The position numbers and the translations under genes are program-made. A stretch of DNA of 64,000 nt from contig NC_092560.1 in NCBI RefSeq assembly GCF_037038585.1, positions 61,570,049-61,634,048 on the forward strand. The letters run 5' to 3'. Each line of letters opens with the position of its first letter. Positions within the stretch are counted from its first letter, which is position 1. Of this stretch, positions 1 to 11,366 are shown piece after piece. This DNA is from Patagioenas fasciata. Taxonomy: Eukaryota > Chordata > Aves > Columbiformes > Columbidae. Under the pieces are notes generated by a model that was not told the origin of the DNA, did no database searches, and saw nothing but the letters and a program-made list of their open reading frames with translations.

Positions 1-1907
1 CAAAGTACTTATTAAGGATGTCTGTATTGTGATTTGTTGGTATCTCTTTTCAAACACTTACATTTATGGTCCCTGAAAGAAACAATTTAATTAAATCTTG
101 ATTTTATGGTTTGGGGCTTTTTTTGTTTGTTTGGCTTTTTTTTTTTTTCACTTGATTTCTTTGTTGGTTTAATTCAGTTTGTTCTTCAGTGGTTTAGTAA
201 AATTACACTGATTTTCTGCATGCTTTTGTACTCTATTCCTCAGCCTCCTTCCACCCTCCGACCCCAGTAATGCATTATAATTACCTGACCCGAAAATATT
301 TGCATTATCAGTTCTTCACAGATCGTTTTAGCCTTGGAGCTGCTTTTCCATGAGATAATACATTAAATGTTTGAGTTTGTGTCTTAAATGGTAATTGTAC
401 TTCATAGAGTTTTTAATATAAATTAACATCCAATATAAAATATTTTTTTAGGATATTATAGAATTATAAGGGACTACTGTGATCTTTTAATTTCTTGGAT
501 AAAGTGCATAATTGTCCTAATTTTATGCATTATATTCGTATACGTATTCATGTACCTGATAACTTCTTGCAAAATTGGGGCAAAAATTTTGGAGGGTGAT
601 ATTTCTGAATTTTAATTTTAGCCACTGGATTTTTGTTTTGCTCTTATACCTTGAGCTGAAAGGCCTCTTATAGGCAGAGGTTATGCATAATGCTTTATCT
701 CATATAAAAATGTCATGAGGAATCACAACTCTAAACAGTGTCAGTCTCCCAGCTCTTGTGTGCATGTGTCTTATGTAAACCCAACCTAAATCTTTCTTTC
801 ACTATATTAATTGGACTGACCACCCATAAGTTTCCAAGCATTCTTGTGTAATACATATATTTCCTACTTTTCTCTTTTAACAAGAATGTAAGCTCCACTA
901 GTATTATTTCTGAGATTTATAAGGTAGAAAAACCTGCCACGCTGTGTGGTATTCTGTAAACAGTCTGAAAATCATTACTTTTCAGACAAAACGTACAGTT
1001 TCTAGTTTTATATTAGAAATTGTAATTTCCTAGATTGTTTAGTTGAACAAACTTTTTCTACTCTGATTTCACTCTTGATCTGAAGCATATTTATACTTGA
1101 GTTATTGTACCTGGGAATGTGACTTGATTTTTACACAGACAGCAGTCATTTTTGTCTACAAAAGACAGCAGAAATAGACTGTTTAAAGAGAACCCTTATG
1201 CCATTGACATGGCTCTTGACTAACGGTAATCTGAAGCCACATTTTTGCTTTATGTTCTTCATTCTGGCTCAAAGACACACATTCACATATTGTCCTTGTC
1301 ATCCAGTTGGCACTGTTATCTTAATTTTATAATATGTAATTCTCAAATCATACCAGTCTGGGATTTTTTTTTAAGTGGTACTTTTCCTGTGAACTTTATG
1401 CACATGTTAATAATATCTGTAGCAAAGTAGTGTAAGCCTACCACAGAACTGACACAGACCTCTGTTGTTATTTGAATTTATGGGTCTCTGCTTATCTATT
1501 CCAAGGTTACTAATTGATGGGGTTAAATTAAAGAGAGGTCCCTGAATGTGACTCAGATTTTTCATTAGATGGGAATCTGGGCATTTTTCAGGCACACAGG
1601 CATAAGGAAGAATCTGTTAAAGTAGATCTCTGTATATTTTGAAATGCAATTACTTAAACCAAAAGGCTGGAAGTGCCCTTTTCTGACTCTGTGACACTGG
1701 GGTTTTTTATATTTAAATTATTATCTTGTTCCATCTGTATTTCTGCCCCTTTTATTGTCTTTTTTTTTCTGCTTTCTTTAATAGAGCTTCTAAGCCCCAG
1801 CTGAAGTTTATTTTAGCTCAATTATATTTCTGTTGAGGAATTAATTAAAAAGGTGTTGCTTCTTTCTGTGTTTTTGACTATTGCTTGGTACCATGTGTGT
1901 TTTGCAG
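1..1907. other. AT-rich non-coding sequence upstream of TMEM267
   Basis: No coding exon is recognised on either strand. The stretch is AT-rich with T-runs near 121-148 and 1755-1770. It is probably an intron or 5' flank of TMEM267, because the first coding exon of that gene begins at 3811 and its orthologues have noncoding 5' exons. I see no promoter-like CpG cluster here, so the promoter is likely left of the window. Confidence 0.5.
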
Positions 1908-2103
1908 AGAGACTGAAGATCTTTGTGTAGCATCAGTGCTTACTGCTGCCTGGTTCAGTTTATTTAGAATGGAACTAATGGTGTTTGGCCTTTCCTGCAT
2001 TTGACTGGGGAGAGTGAATTCAAGAAACACAGAGGCATAGACCACGTTTGCTACTGCAATAAGGAAGCTGCAATGGAAAAAAAAACGTTCTCCTAGTCCC
2101 AGG
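1908..2103 (+). other. TMEM267: Candidate noncoding 5' UTR exon of TMEM267
   Basis: The segment is bounded by a good acceptor (ttttgcag, ending at 1907) and a near-consensus donor (cccagg|gtaagt, GT at 2104-2105). It contains stops in all forward frames and so would be untranslated. It lies between the left edge and the first coding exon, as expected for a 5' UTR exon. This is an inference from splice signals only. Confidence 0.3.
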
Positions 2104-3734
2104 GTAAGTTTAATTATGAATACTGGTGTGCATTTTAAAGGTGTGTTGATACATCAGTTCTTCACAAGTTGGATTCTTATGCAGGTTTTATGGTAATTTT
2201 AAATAAAATCCAGTCTGACATGATGGTTATATAGAAGAAACATCTGTGAAGAGATCACCATTTTTTCCTTAAAATTGAATTATTCAGAAATGTGGTGTAT
2301 ATTGTAGTCACTCACCAGAAAATGGCAGTTCCAGTGTTTCAGGAAATACTTCATGTCAATATTTTAATTCAGAAGAGGTGCAGTCATGGTTAACAGACTC
2401 TGAACTTGACCCAGTTTCTTTAATCTATGTGCAAAGTCCATGCATTATTCATGCTTTCTTCTCTTTTTTAAAAAATGTTTTCCAAATAAATGATTCAGTG
2501 GGCTTTTTTTGTATAAGGATACCAGTAGTCATGTCTTGTGGATAATTCCACAATAAACAGGCCTGTAAATAATCTGGAAGAAACATATTTTCACGGCCTT
2601 ATGATAAATAATGTGTTTAAAGTTATAAAGTTATAAATATTATGTGTCAATGTTGTTAGAAGTATTCATTTTTAGAGGAAGTCTAATACGCTCACAAAAA
2701 GCCAATTTAGAGTAAAAATTTACCTGATAGAATCAGTTGAAGAAGCATTATGAAGATTTAATGTATTGCACAGAAACAGCAACCACTTTGGAAGGATCTG
2801 GTTTTAGATAGGATGCAGGCATTGAAATAGTGGTCTGTCTCTCTGAAAAGGTAGAAGAGCAGATGGGACAGTTAGAATTGATACTGTCATTCAAAGACTG
2901 CTTTTAAGTGTGTTTAACATAACAAGGCTAGGAAATACATCGTTTATTGAGAATTTTTATTTCAAAAGTGTTCTTTTTAATGTTACCACAGAAATGAGTA
3001 CTCATAACCTGGGTGTTCTATAGTTGCTTCTTGGGAGTAGGGTGGGGGGAACATTAAGATCTTGAATTCAGTCTTGCTTGGCTGAATGGTTGTTGTCTTT
3101 GTGTTTATGATAAATAGTAAAGGTATTTTAGTGGTTCTGGTTTTCTTACTGCTTATTCTACATGCCCGTCTCCAAGCTAAACAAGTAATTGCTCAGACAG
3201 GGGTACCAGAATGATAACACGTGTGTTTACTAAATATGTAAATGAAAATAGTGTTTTGGATTGTAGAATAATAACTCTGTTTTAACAGCTGTTGCAGAGA
3301 AAGATTTGGGGTTTTCAAGCGACAGTCCTAAGAATCCTCCAAATTGAATCTTTTTTTGTTGTTATAGTGCAAAGGATTTAATTTCATGAATATCATGTAT
3401 TTAAGACAAGAAGGAATCTTGAAACATATTACATGTATTATCATAGACATATTTCAAGTTATTTTATAAAATTTAAGATTTCAGAAAGTGGGGTTAGAGC
3501 TTTCCATGTTACAAAGGTGCTTGTTCTAATTAAAACAGGACAAGTGCTTTAATTCAGAGCTGTAGTGTTTAAGTCAACAAATTAACATAACTGAAATAAA
3601 AAACTCCGTAGGAATATTAGGTGCAGACATTGAATTTTTGTGTTTTGTGCTCAGTTGTAGATGTGATAACACACACTTTGTGCTAATGGATGTTTCTCTT
3701 TAATATTTTTCTTTCTGTCCTCTGACATTCACAG
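2104..3734. other. Putative 5' UTR intron of TMEM267
   Basis: AT-rich non-coding DNA without a recognisable gene or repeat. It ends in a pyrimidine-rich stretch and the acceptor tctgacattcacag at 3721-3734, directly before the exon that holds the TMEM267 start codon. Confidence 0.45.
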
Positions 3735-4122
3735 AACAACTGACAATACAAAGGACAATGCACAGTGTATATCCTGATGGCATTTTGTGTTCTGTGACGT
3801 GGTTTTTGCCATGGCATCTGAGACTGAAAAGGCCCATGCTCTTCTCCAGACTTTCAGCACAGCTTCAGTTATTTCTAGTCTAGGTTTGGGAATATTCTGC
3901 TTTGTAGCAGACAGATTTCTGCAGTTTTCCTTCATTCAGCAAAATGACTGGCTCCGAGCCTTCTCTGATAATGCTGTGCATGGTATACTAGGAATGTGGT
4001 CCTGGGCAATAGTGATTGGACTCAGGAAGAAAAGTGACTTCACTGAGGTCACTCTGGCTGGCTTCCTTGCCTCTGTCATTGATGTGGACCACTTCTTTCT
4101 TGCTGGCTCCCTGTCCTTAAAG
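3735..4122 (+). CDS. TMEM267: TMEM267 first coding exon (5' UTR plus residues 1-104)
   Basis: The exon runs from the acceptor at 3733-3734 to the donor aag|gtaagt (GT at 4123-4124). Coding begins at the ATG at 3811 and covers 312 nt. It carries the first three hydrophobic segments, ending with a VIDVDHFF motif and a short loop. Confidence 0.88.
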
Positions 4123-7100
4123 GTAAGTCAGTAAATCAGTGATCTTTTGTTTTCTCTCTTCATTAATATTTACTTTATTGTTCTTACACCGTATCTTAAA
4201 CAAAAAAGTTCCAATCATACTTTAATTAGATACATTTCTAATAGATGTATGTGAATTATAATTGTATGCAGTTGTTTTGATTTTAAAAGCTTTAAAATAT
4301 TCTATATCTACTGTAAAGTTCTGCTCATTACAAGGCTCTGAAAAAAGATTTCATAAAGCCCTTGTACATGATATCCTACATCTATCACATAGGCTTTGTT
4401 ATCAAATCTAAGCAGTTAAGTACTGCTATACATGCCTTGTGAACAAAGTGGATTATTCCATTTCTGTTTAGAATAAGGGGCAGAAATATCTGGCAAGTTG
4501 ATAATCCAGCTATTGTTTGATTTCATTCAGTCTTAGTGAGCTGATTTTAGCCAGCCCTAAATATTTCTCCCAGAAGCAACCTATGTATGAGCTGTCATCT
4601 TTAAAAAGGCCATCTGAGTTTGCTCTTAAATATAGTTCATTAAAAAAAAAAAAAAGTGTTAGACGTTTTAGTAGATGTAAAAAGGTGAATTGACTCCTGT
4701 TAAGGAATACATATTATCATTATCCATTTGCAGAACTCCTTGTTAGGACAGAATTTCTCAATAGGGTTAGTACCACTACATTATAGCATTCTTTTTTGGT
4801 GGCCCTCCAGTGGTTTAGATGTGTCCTGTTCCTGCTTCCTCATTCACATATATCATATATATATACCCGTCTTCCTGCCTGCTCCAAACATTTATACCCA
4901 GGTTTCACTGACCACAGCAGTCTCTTCTGTGTACTCTCCAGAACATTTGCACCTTCTCTAAGCTCCAGCTGTGCCAGCCCGGGCCACAGTTCTCTTGACA
5001 CTGTCCTCCAGATCTTACACCTCAGGCTCCAGCCAGCCCTGGTCCCCATAGCTAGAACCCTGTTGCTCTCCTTGTCAGGAATTTGGTCTACTCAGCAACA
5101 CAACTCCTCACAGTTTGATCATGCTAGTATTTGTTGCTAGCATACTTAAACATATATGGTACTTAGTCCTCCCTCCCCAAAAATGTACACCCCCACCTAC
5201 AGATGGCGCTGCACATAAGGGGAATATACCAACCTTTATCCGTTCAGCCAAAGTGTAACTTAGTTGTTTGACTGCCTGTGTCTATGTAACATAATGGTGT
5301 TACACCCTTCATATGGATGACAGAGGAAATGGCTCCCGGGAAGCAGAGGAAGGAGATGGACGGAAAAATGCCATTCCTTGTATTCCTTGGATTAAAGAAA
5401 AACAATATAAAATGGTTTACCTTTTTTTTTTTTTTTTAAATTATGTGAGGGACAGCTACATGCAAGAAACATTATTGCTTGTAGTTGAGATGTAAAAGTC
5501 GGACTTCGGATGGGGAAATAGTTATTGTTTACATACAGTATCACTGTTGGAGAAAAAAGACCTTTGCCTATTTATGCATTTGGTTAGTTTCCCATTTATC
5601 TTTGTCTACAACAAAGAGGGCACTTAACAGAACCACAGAATAGTTGTAGTTGGAAGGCCATCCTCATATGCAAGAGGCTCTAGTCCCTTCCTGACCTCAC
5701 CAGCACTGAGGAGGAGGAGAAAGGGAAGGGTCACCTCCTCAACCTGCTGGCAACACCCCTAATGCAGCCCAGGATACCACTGGCCTTCTTTGCCACAGGA
5801 TCAAGTTGCTGGCTCAAAACTGCTTTCCAACCAGTCAGCCTCCATCATGTACTGGTGCCTGGCATTGTTTTTCCCTATGTAGTCTCTAGTTCTCCTCTTT
5901 TCTTTACTTTTTGCATATGGAAATACTGTAAAATTATTAAACTATAGAAAGAGAAGTTATTATAGTTGGGTGATTAATGTATCCTATAATGTTAACTTTT
6001 TGGTATGGCACTTCAATTTATAATTATGCTTATGTGTATTTTCTTATTTTAAAATCAGTAAATGCAAGTAATGAATGTCTAGTTTTTAGAAAGTACTGTT
6101 AAAATTTATTGCTACTTTTTCTTGCATTTGAGATAATTACCAGGTTTTTTTCATGATTATGACCACTAGATGACACTCCTCACCAGTGTCTGTTTAGAAA
6201 GTTAAATATTGTGTTGTATCATAGAACTGGCAGGTAACCTCTTTTTACTGCCTTCCATGAGGCAAGATTAAATATGCTTACACTTTCCATGATGGAGAAT
6301 GTTTGTGTAGCCTGTCCCTAGTATGCCAAACAATGTAAATTATTGCAATTTCATTACTTAATTTATTCCTGTCTTGTTTCAGTTCCCAAGCAGCTAGCAA
6401 TTTTTTTTTTTTTAATATCCAGCTTGAAGTATTGTTGTTGACAGTTAGATCTTGTTTTTCTCATTCTTTAGGGCAGAGGTGTCGAACCCATTTTCACCGG
6501 GGGCCACATCAGCCTCGCGATTGCCTTCAAAGGGCCGAGTGTAATTTTAGGACCGTATAAATGTAGGAATAGCTACGGTCCTAAAATTACACTCGACCCT
6601 TTGAAGGCAATCGCGAGGCTGATGTGGCCCCCGGTGAAAAAAGGTTTGACACCCCTGCTTTGAGGTCTCTCTGTGAAAGGCAGCTGACTGCTGTGCTCTC
6701 CCCAAAAATGTTTTTCAAATGAGAAATAAAAGATCTTGCAGGTAGAATAGACCTTTAGTAGACAGATTTACTTAGCTGAGGTGAGGAGCAGGCAAGATTC
6801 ACAAAGGCTTTTTCATAGTTTTTTGCCTGCAAACTCAACCCCCTTCAATATATTAACTGGGCTAATAAAGGTTGTTTCCCTGTAAATCACATCCTGTTTA
6901 TACCTCTTGACCCTCACAGCAGTAACAGCATTACTTTTACAACTTGGAAACCCGTTACGCTTTATAAAATGTTTCTTCTTAACTAAATAACTTGCAGAAA
7001 AAAAAAGTGAAGCGTGTGGATTTATGTGTTCTAAACCTCTTGCTATTTTTTTCTCATCTCCTCTGGATTGCTTTTTGCCTAAATTATCTTTAGAGAGTCC

Positions 7101-10100
7101 TGTCCCAAACTGTGTATGGTATTCTAGGTGAGACTTCATTTGAGCCAAATAGCTTAGATTAATTCCTTTTAATGTCACATGCATACAACACTTGTGTCTT
7201 TTTAAAAAGAAAAAAACCCAACTGTTTTGTGTCTTCTTGCAATGCCATCAGAGTCTTTTTGGTTTGTGATAAAATGTAATCCCGATAAGCTTTTCTGATG
7301 CGTTGTTACCTGACTAGCTAGACTTGATTTTAATATCTGATTTTTCTTTCCTCAGCGTAATATGATATGCCTTCCAGTTTTGTTTCCTAAGTTGATGCTG
7401 TTGTCTATGTAATTTGTTGCTTCATGGCGTACTTTTTTACTAGGTGTTTATTAGTTCCAGACCCATTCTTCCTCTTTAGATTGTGGGATTGAGATAAACT
7501 GATTTAAGAGACTACAATGTTTACTACTTATGCTACACATTACTAAGTAACCAATAAATTAGGAAATCTAATTACTTAATCACACAACTATTACTAATTT
7601 GTAGCAACAGTATTTTTCAAATGGCTCTACACAATTATCTGTAAAGCTCTTCATCATCACTCTTAAATCTGATGATGGGTTACTTTTTTGAAGTAACCCT
7701 ACTGTGCAGCAGAAGGCAGTATTGCCTTCTACCTCCAGTTTTGACCTTCACACTATTCCAGTCATCTACTCCTGCTCCTGCTGACACAGCTTGCTGCTTG
7801 GATTATTTGGCTATTGGGCTGTTTTTCACAGTGTCATCATTATTTTTTCTGGAGTATTCAGGGTAAATAGGCACCTCTGGTATTTATATGTTTACGCTGA
7901 TAAATACCTGTGTACCGAGTAGCATGTGATCTACCCTTTTGCCCACAGAATTTTTGCAACAAGTATAAAGTTTACAAAGACCTTGCTACTTAGGTTTTCT
8001 AGTTCTTTGTGTTCCATGTGGTTTTTACTGTGTATTATATACACACAAGTGTAGAGGAATCTAAGAATCAGTGTTTGAATAATCTGTCTCACTGACTAGC
8101 GCTAAAGGTGAAAGTTACTGCAGCCTGCCATCATACTCAATGTTACTGATAAACAAGAACAGTGTGACGGGCTGCTCCCGGCATCCACCAGGATTATAAC
8201 CCAAACACTCATGTTGCAGAACAAACATGCAGAAATTGCTGGTTTGCTACTTGAGAGTCAGCAACTTCTAAAAATGTTGAGAATGCAGTCGGTGGCAAAC
8301 AAGATTGTGCCAGCAAACGTATGCAACATCACTGGTTAATGTGCCACTGGTGACTGACCTGGGATGCACAGGAGTGTTTCTGGAATTGGAGAATAAGCTT
8401 TGCACACACATAATTAATTTAACATTGAATTTATATATCAGCCTCAAAACTAAGGACCTCAGGCTTTTTAAGCATCACAGAACATGAGTGAGGGAAGCCA
8501 TGTTTTTACATAAATTCAGTGGAGTCACTTTGAGCATTAAAACACAGAGTTTACTTAGGTTCTTTTGCATGTGATTGTTGTCTCCTGTCTCCAGCTGCTC
8601 ACTGTAGTCTATGAGAGGGGCTGGAGAAGCAGGATCTTCAAGAAGATCTTGCACCTAATTGAACATGTAGGCAAATGGAAAGTTAATTTGTATTATGAAT
8701 AAACTCTGCTTGCAACTGCAGCTTGATCTCTTATGGTGGGCATCCCCCTAAATCTACCCAAACCATGATCATCTTTTTCCAGGAGGCTTAACGCGGAAGA
8801 GGCTTGTACTATTTTGGTTTGTTGGTTTTTGTTGTTTTTTGGGTTTTTTTTTATATCTAGTGATTTCTGAAGGCAGACAAGTTTGCTTGTTAGGAGAAAG
8901 AGATCAACAGTTTATATTACCAAATAGAACTACTTACTCTTGGGCTTGGCAACTCAAAGATGTAAATATTCTTCTAGTTACAGAATGTAAAAGAGAAAAC
9001 AGACTATTCTTCTCTGAGAACTTCGGCAACAGCATTTCAGAAGCCTAATGACTACTGCACTTACGAAATAAGGTTTTCTTTTGCTAAAATTGAGCACTCA
9101 GGTTTGTTGTATGAACAAGCCTGCCATCTAAAATTCTGTATGAAAAAAGATACGCATCACCTCCCTGAAACTGGATGAAATTTGGCACTAATACTGATAA
9201 ATTTCTTATGTAATTAACATTCAAATTCTCTTTACTCATTGTGTTCCTGTTGGCACCTAACCTCCATAGGGCAGAGGGAAGAGACTTGCTTAGACTTTGT
9301 CACTGATTTTTTCAAAGTGCACAAATAGTGACCAGGTAATAGGATATCTGCCAAAATGATTTTCAAAATTAGGCTGATATGGACTTTCTAGGCTCTCGCT
9401 GACAGTAACAAAAATCTGTCTTGGTAGGGTAGGTGATAAACAATTCCACCATCACAAGATTTTTCTACTTTGATCTGTGAACAATCTGCTTATATGAAAC
9501 AGAAATGAAGTTGTAGAAAATGTACCATGTGCACCAACTGTAGGGAGTTGAGTCCATACCATTACAGTTAAAAGTTGTTGAGACATTTTGTGAGCTTCTT
9601 CAATCCTGTCACCCAATTGAAAGAGTCATGGACAGGCATATGGTGGGAAGCTAACAGAGCAAAGCTTACTGCAACCCTTTTTATGTTGACTTTGGTTTAA
9701 AGCACAGGCTGTTAAATTCCGAGATAGTCCAAAAGTTTCCATCTCAGGCTAAGGCTACATCAGAGTTTCTTACAGAGAAGACAGAGTTCCAAGCAGTTGT
9801 CTAAATTATCCGTGAAAACTTGATGAAGCTGTTACAGAGTTCCACTGTCAGATAGCGTAGCTATGGAACCCTGCAACAATTAACACAACTGAAGTATTAA
9901 TGGGTTGCTGTCTGGTGTCTTGTGGTGATGCTTTTGTTTGCTTTCTGCAGTAGGGGGAGTGAGGGATGTGTTCAGCATAACGATCAGATGCACTATCAAG
10001 TGCCAAGAGTGCATCTCTGGTGCCTTTTGCAGTCTTTTCAAATGTTAACCGGTATCTGAATTGAGCCAGTTGATATTACATTACCACCTGTATAGATGCT

Positions 10101-11366
10101 TTTGTAATGTGCTATCATTTCTCCTGTGCTTACAGAAACAAGAATGTACTTCTTCGTTGTTTAGAAATCTAGAATATTATTATTTAACTTCTTTACTATC
10201 TTTGAATTTGTGGAGATAGTTCTAGCTGTTGTTAGTAGGTACATCAGAAATATATGTCCAAGTATACATGTTAAATTGATAATTTTAACATACTAAGACA
10301 GCTAAATGTAATGTCACTGCCGAGACATTCACCTTAATTAAAACCAAATATCAGGCTTTCACCAAGTTAATGTTGAACAAGTTGTGGATATAAAAACGCA
10401 AGTCACAAATAATTCAGATGTTGATTTCTGAACTTGTCTTTTGCCTGTCCATAAAGAATACTTCGTCAAGGCAACCACAATACATGTAACTTAGCTAATA
10501 TTTTTGTTGTATTGGAAATTAGTGTTCTATTTTCAATACTGTCCAACTAAAACAACTTCACGGCTGCTAAATGTAGGATAACACCGGATGTGTTTTTGAA
10601 AATTAATGCCATTAAAACATGAAATATTTCAAGTAAAGCATATTAAATATTTCAGGTGTATTGTATGGTTGTTTTCCATTTCATTATATTGAAATTAAAT
10701 ATAATCAGTGCAGCAGACTATACAAATTCCTGTATGCCACATGACAATATGACAAATAGCTGCCTCATCCCTCTCCATCCCTGTTTTGCCATTGGTAATG
10801 CATGTAGGATGCATGGCTCATATCACACAATGTAGAGACAGGGCAGCACACAGCTCTCATACATCTAAATAATCATATTGTTGATTTTGACCTACTACAC
10901 TGGAAAAGAACAGTTTGTTTTCCTTTGTCCTTCTGCTTAGCCACATGATAGTGCACTGTAAACATCCATTAAACATTTATTTTCTTGTCACGATTGTAGC
11001 CATTGCCAATTTTATTTTTCTTTCCTGCAGGCTGCTCTGACTCTTCCACAAAGACCACTTCTTCATTGTTCTACTGTGATTCCTGTTGTGGCTCTGACAT
11101 TAAAGTTTATTATGCACCTTTTCAGGCTTAAGGATTCATGGTGCTTTCTTCCCTGGATGTTGTTCATATCCTGGACTTCTCATCATGTCCGTGACGGGAT
11201 TCGTCATGGCCTCTGGATCTGCCCATTTGGAAAAACTCCTCCTTTGCCATATTGGCTGTATGTGGCAATTACAGCATCTTTACCTCATCTATGTTCATTT
11301 ATTATGTATTTAACAGGCACTAGGGAGTTAATGTCTATAAAGCATGGAATCCACATTGATGTATAA
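3811..11366 (+). CDS. TMEM267: Transmembrane protein 267 (C5orf28 orthologue), two coding exons
   Basis: The coding sequence joins 3811-4122 and 11031-11366 and gives 215 aa, the same length as the human protein as I know it. The join is in phase 0: exon 1 ends on a lysine codon before gtaagt, and exon 2 follows tttcctgcag. The ATG at 3811 has a strong context (G at -3, G at +4). The protein is hydrophobic, with likely membrane segments near residues 13-33, 50-68, 79-101, 117-136, 141-158 and 178-203. A conserved-looking polar stretch, [17 protein letters not shown], lies between the last two segments. Its molecular function is not established in the family. Assignment rests on the sequence and on the neighbouring CCL28 and HMGCS1, which flank it in the same order in human. 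No damage is seen. Confidence 0.92.
5630..5880 (-). repeat. CR1 LINE fragment, old
   Basis: The plus strand reads as the reverse complement of a CR1 3' region: a cacagaat-type end, a ttggaagg stretch, then the phrase atgcagcccaggataccact followed by ggccttctttgccaca, which is typical of avian CR1. Divergence and internal deletions indicate an old copy. Boundaries are approximate. Confidence 0.6.
6474..6657. mobile_element. Palindromic hAT-type non-autonomous DNA transposon
   Basis: A 184-bp element has terminal sequences CAGAGGTGTC at the left and the complement of CAGGGGTGTC at the right. It is flanked by an 8-bp imperfect duplication, ctttaggg (6466-6473) and ctttgagg (6658-6665), matching 6 of 8. 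The two arms, about 85 nt each, are nearly perfect inverted copies, differing at roughly five positions, around a short centre near 6558-6574. An 8-bp duplication and CAG-type termini fit hAT superfamily MITEs. It has no coding capacity. It sits in the TMEM267 intron, which is transcribed, so the RNA would form a long hairpin. Confidence 0.8.
11031..11366 (+). CDS. TMEM267: TMEM267 second coding exon (residues 105-215)
   Basis: The exon starts after tttcctgcag and reads A-A-L-T-L-P-Q-R in phase with exon 1. It ends at the TAA stop at 11364-11366. It encodes the last three hydrophobic segments and a short polar C-terminus ending HIDV. Confidence 0.9.
   Translation, partial: AALTLPQRPLLHCSTVIPVVALTLKFIMHLFRLKDSWCFLPWMLFISWTSHHVRDGIRHGLWICPFGKTPPLPYWLYVAITASLPHLCSFIMYLTGTRELMSIKHGIHIDV

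Larger units (their letters stand above)
4123..11030 (+). other. TMEM267 intron (6.9 kb)
   Basis: The intron is bounded by gtaagt at 4123 and tttcctgcag ending at 11030. It contains a CR1 fragment (about 5.63-5.88 kb), a palindromic hAT-like element (6474-6657), and a (TA)-rich patch near 4853-4866. No other exon or gene is apparent. Open frames here are short and lack family features. Confidence 0.8.

Noticed and set aside
3787-3810. Longer TMEM267 N-terminus from an upstream GTG
   Set aside because: Not an ATG. The ATG at 3811 has a strong context and gives exactly the family length.
6813-7184. 123-codon open frame on the minus strand in the TMEM267 intron
   Set aside because: No family features, AT-rich intron background, and no supporting splice signals.
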